Assembly (NCBI GenBank): GCA_002361625.1 | Contig: DETL01000028.1 | Location: 1 to 64,000, forward strand | DNA: 64,000 nt | DNA from: Bacteroidales bacterium UBA3289 | GTDB lineage: Bacteria > Bacteroidota > Bacteroidia > Bacteroidales > UBA932 | Direction: 5' to 3' | Shown: piece by piece, positions 60,046 through 64,000 of the stretch | How positions within the stretch are numbered: position 1 is the stretch's first letter | How the letters are laid out: every line of letters begins with the position of its first letter | Program-made: the position numbers and the translations under genes | The notes under the pieces: model-generated | Seen by the model: the letters and a program-made list of their open reading frames with translations, nothing else | Databases searched by the model: none | What the model was told of the DNA's origin: nothing

Positions 60046-61055
60046 GCTTTCGCGCTGAGGACGATGGCGTCGATCTCGGCGAGTTCTTCCGGGGTGAACG
60101 ACGTATTCTCCAGTGCCTTGAAGTCGTCTTCCAGCTGGGATACGCGGCTGGCTCCCACGATGACGCTGGTCACCCGGTCGTCCTTGAGACACCAGGCGAG
60201 GGCCATTTCCGCCAGGGACTGCCCGCGCCGGGCTGCCACCTCGTTCAGAGCCGTCAGGGCGGCATGCATCCGGGGAGTCAGGGCGGACGACTTGAGGAAC
60301 TTCTCCTTCGCCATCCGGGAATCGGCCGGGATGCCGTCCAGATAGCGTCCGGTGAGAAGACCCTGTGCGAGCGGAGAGAAGGCGATGAACCCGACACCGG
60401 CTTCCTTCGCCTGGTCCAGGATGCCATTCTCTTCCGGCTCCCGGTTCAGGAGATTGTACCGTCCCTGGTAAATCAGGCAGGGAACGTCCCGCTCCCGGAG
60501 ATACTTGTAGGCAAAGGCGGCGGCTTCCGTCGGATAGTTGGAGATGCCCGCGTACAGCGCCTTTCCGGCGCGGACGATGTCCACGAGGGCCTGCATCGTC
60601 TCCTCCAACGGGGTATTGGGATCGAACCGGTGCGAGTAGAAGAGGTCCACATAGTCGAGGTCCATCCGCTTCAGGCTTTGGTCGAGGCTCGCCATGAGGT
60701 ACTTCCGGGATCCCCATTCGCCATAGGGACCCGGCCACATGTCATAACCGGCCTTGGAGGAGATGAAAAGCTCGTCACGGAAAGGAGCGAAGGATTTCCT
60801 CATGATCTGCCCGAACGTTTCCTCGGCCGACCCGTAGGAGGGACCGTAGTTGTTCGCCAGGTCGAAATGCACGATACCGTGGTCAAAGGCGTAATGGGCC
60901 ATTTCGAGGGAGTTCGCGAAGGGGTTCACGTCGCCGAAGTTATGCCAGAGGCCCAGGGCGATTTCGGGGAGGAGGATGCCGCTGCGGCCGCACCGGCGGT
61001 AGCGGATCCCGCTTTCGTAGCGGTCGGGAGCGGGGGAGTAAACGGGGTTGATCAT
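60042..61055 (-). CDS. YghZ-type aldo/keto reductase (L-glyceraldehyde 3-phosphate reductase-like)
   Basis: NADPH-dependent aldo/keto reductase of 337 residues. The start MINPVYSPAPDRYESGIRYR is chosen because the YghZ family begins with PxRY and YRxCGxSG; the frame extends 82 codons upstream into the next gene. GLWHNFGDVN (about 36-45), HFDLANNYGPSYGSAEETFG (about 61-80; catalytic D and Y), SSKAGYDMWPGPYG (catalytic K) and FYSHRFDPNTPLEETM (catalytic H) all match the E. coli YghZ/Gpr enzyme, which reduces methylglyoxal and L-glyceraldehyde 3-phosphate. Complete tetrad. It is the last gene of the repair-type run, 35 bp after the flavin-binding protein gene. Confidence 0.93.
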   Translation of the reverse strand: MINPVYSPAPDRYESGIRYRRCGRSGILLPEIALGLWHNFGDVNPFANSLEMAHYAFDHGIVHFDLANNYGPSYGSAEETFGQIMRKSFAPFRDELFISSKAGYDMWPGPYGEWGSRKYLMASLDQSLKRMDLDYVDLFYSHRFDPNTPLEETMQALVDIVRAGKALYAGISNYPTEAAAFAYKYLRERDVPCLIYQGRYNLLNREPEENGILDQAKEAGVGFIAFSPLAQGLLTGRYLDGIPADSRMAKEKFLKSSALTPRMHAALTALNEVAARRGQSLAEMALAWCLKDDRVTSVIVGASRVSQLEDDFKALENTSFTPEELAEIDAIVLSAKA

Positions 61056-61090
61056 AAGTCGGATGTGGATGGTGTTCAGTTGTAAAGGGA

Positions 61091-61573
61091 TTATTTTTCG
61101 CGGACCTGTTTTCCGGTCATGTGTTCGACCGTGAAGGCGAGTACCTCCGCGCGCGGGCCGTTCTTGAGCATGTCGGCTTCCATGTCGTATCCTTCCGGGA
61201 AATACTTGCTTCCCAGCTGACGGAGGCGGGAAACCCGCTCGGCGTCGTCTCCGATGATACGGATCCGGCCGAAGCAGATGACGCTCCGGACATGGTACCA
61301 CCAGTCTCCGGGTTCCTTCTCCGGGGTGTCGATCACCGTGAAACAGGCCTTGTCGCAGGCGCGGACGGCATCCAGTTTGTGTCCTTCCCGGGCGCAGTGG
61401 AAATAGAGCGTCCCGGCGTCATAGACGTAATTGATGGGAACGGTATAGGGATAGCCGCCATCGCCGATGACGGACAGGAATCCACGGTAGCCGGTCTCCA
61501 GGATGGAGAGGCTCTCCTCGTCGGGAAGCTGCTGCCTGAAGCGGCGCATCGGCCGGAAAGTCATGTCACTCAT
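61091..61573 (-). CDS. Pyridoxamine 5'-phosphate oxidase-related flavin-binding protein (NimA-like)
   Basis: Small split-barrel flavoprotein of 160 residues, Pyridox_ox_2 type. MSDMTFRPMRRFRQQLPDEE opens as in NimA-like proteins of Bacteroidetes. Other family strings are GYRGFLSVIGDGGYPYTVPI (about 28-47), GTLYFHCAREGHKLDAVRAC (about 54-73) and WWYHVRSVICFGRIRII (about 90-107). Related proteins bind FMN or heme; NimA reduces nitroimidazoles. The physiological substrate is not known, so resistance should not be inferred. It sits between a 40-residue lipoprotein frame (12-bp gap) and the YghZ-like reductase. Confidence 0.87.
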   Translation of the reverse strand: MSDMTFRPMRRFRQQLPDEESLSILETGYRGFLSVIGDGGYPYTVPINYVYDAGTLYFHCAREGHKLDAVRACDKACFTVIDTPEKEPGDWWYHVRSVICFGRIRIIGDDAERVSRLRQLGSKYFPEGYDMEADMLKNGPRAEVLAFTVEHMTGKQVREK

Positions 61574-61585
61574 AGGAATACAGGT

Positions 61586-61708
61586 TCAATCGAAGTGGTT
61601 GTACAGGACGACGGGACGGCTGGAGCGGATACTCATGGACGGGAACCAGATGTCGTCCGCCGTGCAGCCGGCGAGAACCAGGAGAGATAGAAGGAGGATT
61701 CTGTTCAT
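61586..61708 (-). CDS. Micro-lipoprotein candidate (40 residues)
   Basis: ATG-to-TGA frame of 40 codons in an otherwise empty gap between the flavin-binding protein and NUDIX genes. MNRILLLSLLVLAGC is a short but textbook lipoprotein signal (Cys15). The mature part is only 26 residues (TADDIWFPSMSIRSSRPVVL, then YNHFD), too short to fold alone. It is on the operon strand with 12-bp spacing to the next gene. Small lipoproteins of this kind are easily missed by gene callers. No family recognised. Confidence 0.6.
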   Translation of the reverse strand: MNRILLLSLLVLAGCTADDIWFPSMSIRSSRPVVLYNHFD

Positions 61709-61720
61709 AATCAAGTCGTT

Positions 61721-61789
61721 TTATCGTCGGCCCGCCCAGATCACGCCCGCCAGGGCCAGCAGGTGGTATTTCATCTTGTTCCGGCCCAT
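61721..61789 (-). CDS. Very short hydrophobic peptide candidate (22 residues)
   Basis: ATG-to-TAA frame of 22 codons starting 1 bp after the NUDIX stop and ending 12 bp before the micro-lipoprotein ATG. MGRNKMKYHLLALAGVIWAG plus two Arg forms a short hydrophobic segment between basic ends. Spacing suggests translational coupling, but a frame this short can arise by chance. Listed as a possibility. Confidence 0.3.
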   Translation of the reverse strand: MGRNKMKYHLLALAGVIWAGRR

Positions 61790-61790
61790 G

Positions 61791-62366
61791 TCAGGCAAGG
61801 TCGTAAAAGTACTTCCACAGCGGAGCGGCCATCAGTGCCTGGAGGATCTGGTTGTCCGCCAGGAGGTCCCGGACGAATTCCGGCCGTTTCAGATGGACTT
61901 CGATGTCCTCCGTGGCGTCCAGGTGCTGCCCGTCCACTTTTCTCACGCCGGTCGCCAGGAAACTGTGGGTGAGGTTGGTGCTGGTGGCGGGATTCGGCGA
62001 GAGGACCATCCATTCCCGCCATTCGCCGCCGGCATAGCCGGTCTCTTCGAGGAGCTCCCGCTTCGCGGCTTCCAGCGGGGTCTCTCCGGCCTCGATGACC
62101 CCGCACGGCAATTCGTAGCAGGTCTTTCCGAGTGCGTGGCGGTATTGCCTTTCCAGGACCATGTCCCCTTCCTCCGTGATGGCGATGACATTCACCCAGT
62201 CGGGATATTCGAGGACATAGTATTCGTCGTTGATCCGGCCGTCCGGCAGCTCGGCCACGTCACGCCGGGCCGTGAGCCACGGACGGCGGATGAGGTACTC
62301 GGAGGACAGGATCTTCCACTTCCGTTCTTCGTTGATCGATCGGGATGATTTCATGAAGGAGGTCAT
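61791..62366 (-). CDS. NUDIX hydrolase (ADP-ribose pyrophosphatase-like)
   Basis: Hydrolase of 191 residues cleaving nucleoside diphosphates linked to another group. The complete Nudix box is present: GVIEAGETPLEAAKRELLEE followed by TGY (about 95-117), matching GX5EX7REUXEEXGU. VNVIAITEEGDMVLERQYRH precedes it as in ADP-ribose pyrophosphatases. The ATG at 62366 overlaps the HAD stop by 4 bp (ATGA); a second ATG four codons later is possible. Substrate is probably ADP-ribose or a similar sugar nucleotide, by general resemblance only. In an operon with NnrD and HAD genes, house-cleaning of nucleotides fits. Confidence 0.92.
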   Translation of the reverse strand: MTSFMKSSRSINEERKWKILSSEYLIRRPWLTARRDVAELPDGRINDEYYVLEYPDWVNVIAITEEGDMVLERQYRHALGKTCYELPCGVIEAGETPLEAAKRELLEETGYAGGEWREWMVLSPNPATSTNLTHSFLATGVRKVDGQHLDATEDIEVHLKRPEFVRDLLADNQILQALMAAPLWKYFYDLA

Positions 62367-63010
62367 TTAAGGATGGGTATGGATAGGATTTCAGCAAAGT
62401 CGTCGATGATGGAACCGGCCTCCCGGAGGTCTTCCCGGTCGGCGTTCCCGTAAGTGACGGCGCAGGTATGGGCTCCGGCCCGTTTCCCCATGAGGACATC
62501 GACGGGCATGTCTCCGACGACGAGGCACTCTTCCGGCCGGACTCCCAGCTCCCGAAGCGTCTTCAGGACGGGTTCCGGGTCGGGCTTGGCCTTGTCCACG
62601 TTGTCGGCACCCAGGACGTAGGAGATATAAGGGGCGATCGACATGTCCTTCAGGAAACTGTTCAGCGAGGTCGAATGGCGGGAGGAAGCCACTGTCAGGA
62701 CGAACCCTCTCTCTTTCAGGGCCGCGAGGGTTTCTTTCACATGCGGGAACAACCCGGGGACCAGCTTCTTCCGGTTGCGCTCGAAGATTTCCCGGTACGT
62801 GGCGGCCGCCCGGTCGGTCTCCTCCCGGGTCGCGTCCGGGTAGAGCTGTCCGAACCCTTTCTCCAGCGGCAGGCCGATCGTTTTCGCGATGGCCGCCTCC
62901 GTTGCAACGGGGTAGCCCAGGGCGCGGGCCGTGTCCTGCATGGTCATGACGATGTTGGCACGGGTGTCGCCCAGCGTGCCGTCGAAATCGAAGATGATGA
63001 GTCGTATCAT
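62363..63010 (-). CDS. HAD-superfamily phosphatase (phosphoglycolate phosphatase-like)
   Basis: Cytoplasmic haloacid dehalogenase-type phosphatase of 215 residues. Motif I FDFDGTLGDT gives nucleophile and acid Asp (about 7-16). The small helical cap follows. Motif II is TVASSRHS (about 107-114), motif III the Lys in DKAKPDPEPV (about 143-152), motif IV GDMPVDVLMGKRAG (about 166-179). The start MIRLIIFDFDG is preferred; an ATG five codons upstream (63025) is possible. It resembles Gph/YjjG-type enzymes that remove phosphoglycolate, pyrophosphate or damaged nucleotides. It lies 28 bp after nnrD and overlaps the NUDIX gene by 4 bp. Confidence 0.92.
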   Translation of the reverse strand: MIRLIIFDFDGTLGDTRANIVMTMQDTARALGYPVATEAAIAKTIGLPLEKGFGQLYPDATREETDRAAATYREIFERNRKKLVPGLFPHVKETLAALKERGFVLTVASSRHSTSLNSFLKDMSIAPYISYVLGADNVDKAKPDPEPVLKTLRELGVRPEECLVVGDMPVDVLMGKRAGAHTCAVTYGNADREDLREAGSIIDDFAEILSIPILK

Positions 63011-63038
63011 GCGCAAGGATATCATGCTTGGATGGAAA

Positions 63039-63902
63039 TCAATACAATGGGCGGAACCCTTTCCAGAGCGCGTCGATCAGGTCGCTGCTGTCATAGGCCT
63101 CCGCGGTTCTCTCTGCGGTCAGGGCGTCTCCCGCGTATCCGTGGATCCAGACGCCGAGGGCTGCCGCGTCCTCCGCCCTGTAGCCCCGTGCCAGGAGACC
63201 GCCGACGAGTCCGGTGAGCACGTCTCCGCTGCCGCCCTTGGCCATGCCGGGGTTTCCGGTGGTGTTGACCAGGACGCGGCCGTCCGGCAGGAGGATGCGG
63301 GAATGGAATCCCTTCATCACGAGGGTGCAGCCGGTACGGGAACAGCAGTTTCGGGCAAGGCGCTCGAGCTCAGGTCCTTCCGCATCGGGAAACAGTCTCC
63401 GGAGCTCCCCGAGATGAGGGGTCAGGACCGATCCTTCCGGAAGGAGCGAAGGCCAGTCCTGGCAACGTGAGAGCAGGTTCAGGGCATCCGCATCCAGCAC
63501 CATCGGAACGGACCGTTCCCTAGCAGCCTGGAGAAGGTCGAGGAGGGCTTCCGCCGTGTCCCTTTCCTGGCCGAGTCCCGGACCGGCGGCGATGGCCGCG
63601 TACCGGTCGATACCCTGCTGGGGAAGACGGCTGAAATGGGCCTCCGGATCCTCGGACAGCATGGCGGAGGGGTAACGCCCGACGACGGCCTGCAGGGCCC
63701 TCGCCGTGGAATGGAGGGTGACCAGTCCGCATCCGGACCGGAGGGCGGCGCCGGTGGCAAGGACGGCCGCCCCGGGCATGGTCCCGCAACCTGCGACGAT
63801 GAGCAGGTGGCCGTAGTCATGCTTGTGGCTCTCGTTCTCCCGGTTCAGGAGCCGGGCGTGGAGATAGGCCTGGTCTATGGTGGTGCCGCTGTCCATCTGC
63901 AT
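63039..63902 (-). CDS. nnrD: ADP/ATP-dependent NAD(P)H-hydrate dehydratase
   Basis: Repair enzyme of 287 residues that dehydrates S-NAD(P)HX, the damaged hydrated cofactor, back to NAD(P)H. Ribokinase-like fold; key strings are GHLLIVAGCGTMPGAAVLAT (about 31-50), AAIAAGPGLGQERDTAEALL (about 102-121), VLDADALNLL, VLTPHLGELRRLF and the phosphate-binding NPGMAKGGSGDVLTGLVGGL (about 217-236). Only the dehydratase domain is present; in many bacteria it is fused to the NnrE epimerase, which must be encoded elsewhere. It is followed by HAD, NUDIX and other genes on the same strand. Confidence 0.94.
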   Translation of the reverse strand: MQMDSGTTIDQAYLHARLLNRENESHKHDYGHLLIVAGCGTMPGAAVLATGAALRSGCGLVTLHSTARALQAVVGRYPSAMLSEDPEAHFSRLPQQGIDRYAAIAAGPGLGQERDTAEALLDLLQAARERSVPMVLDADALNLLSRCQDWPSLLPEGSVLTPHLGELRRLFPDAEGPELERLARNCCSRTGCTLVMKGFHSRILLPDGRVLVNTTGNPGMAKGGSGDVLTGLVGGLLARGYRAEDAAALGVWIHGYAGDALTAERTAEAYDSSDLIDALWKGFRPLY

Positions 63903-63908
63903 CGCTCG

Positions 63909-64000
63909 TCAGAAACCCGACCCGAACTGGAGCCAGTACTTGTTCTCCAGCTCCTTCCATGCGCTGACGCCCTCGTTGTAGATGTACTCTGTGTAGGCGT
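63909..64000 (-). CDS. C-terminal end of an unidentified protein, cut by window
   Basis: The last 30 codons of a minus-strand frame enter from the right edge and stop at TGA (complement of 63909-63911). The visible tail includes YTEYIYNEGVSAWKELENKY and ends WLQFGSGF. It is aromatic-rich with no recognised motif. It ends 6 bp before the nnrD ATG, so it probably belongs to the same operon. Function cannot be inferred. Confidence 0.55.
   Translation of the reverse strand, partial: AYTEYIYNEGVSAWKELENKYWLQFGSGF

Noticed and set aside
61056..61301. Extended N-terminus of the YghZ-like reductase (82 extra codons)
   Set aside because: The extension is basic low-complexity sequence overlapping the flavin-protein gene, while the family N-terminus begins at the ATG at 61055.

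Overview
This window looks like chromosomal DNA of a high-GC member of the Bacteroidales, probably a gut bacterium. Four things support this. It has a SusC/SusD glycan locus and an ECF sigma / FecR / TonB-receptor cassette. Most predicted exported proteins have lipoprotein signals. Upstream regions repeatedly carry the Bacteroidetes promoter box TAnnTTTG, in the best cases with TTTG 19-20 bp upstream. No Shine-Dalgarno pattern is evident. I cannot name a genus. I see no insertion sequence, prophage, CRISPR array, tRNA or rRNA.

Layout. 1-922: enolase (cut by the window edge). 979-6949: a DUF1460 lipoprotein, divergent from a sigma/anti-sigma/TonB-transducer/DUF4249 cassette. 6946-12675: the rod-shape operon mreB-mreC-mreD-mrdA-rodA. 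12760-16417: ispD, an Lrp/AsnC regulator and topA. 16556-22617: an envelope/translation operon of PBP1A, ddl, prmC and a U32 (RlhA-like) protein. 22697-27661: an Oar-like TonB receptor, a structured non-coding RNA with its own promoter, and an unassigned lipoprotein. 27824-43770: a divergent polysaccharide utilization locus with SusC, SusD, two Ser-type sulfatases and GH20 on one side, and a propeller/AraC membrane regulator and GH2 beta-galactosidase on the other. The enzyme set fits sulfated galactose/N-acetylglucosamine glycans such as mucin or keratan sulfate. 43880-48013: a TPR protein, a degenerate M16-like protein and a DUF3109 protein. 48010-57913: a five-gene operon (two degenerate M49-like lipoproteins, a DASS transporter, GH3, CE8) divergent from a LysR regulator. 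57910-60045: two candidate small proteins around a Na/Pi cotransporter. 60042-64000: a compact minus-strand run of metabolite-repair-type genes (NnrD, HAD, NUDIX, flavin-binding protein, YghZ-like reductase) with two candidate micro-ORFs.

Items most worth follow-up: the 250-nt RNA at 26190-26441, which has a 6S-like rod shape but no family I can assign; the paired M49-like proteins that have lost zinc ligands and flank a transporter; the phased palindromic operator at 37798-37849 together with a regulator that lacks any phosphorelay; and the mirror-symmetric divergent promoter at 1839-1865.
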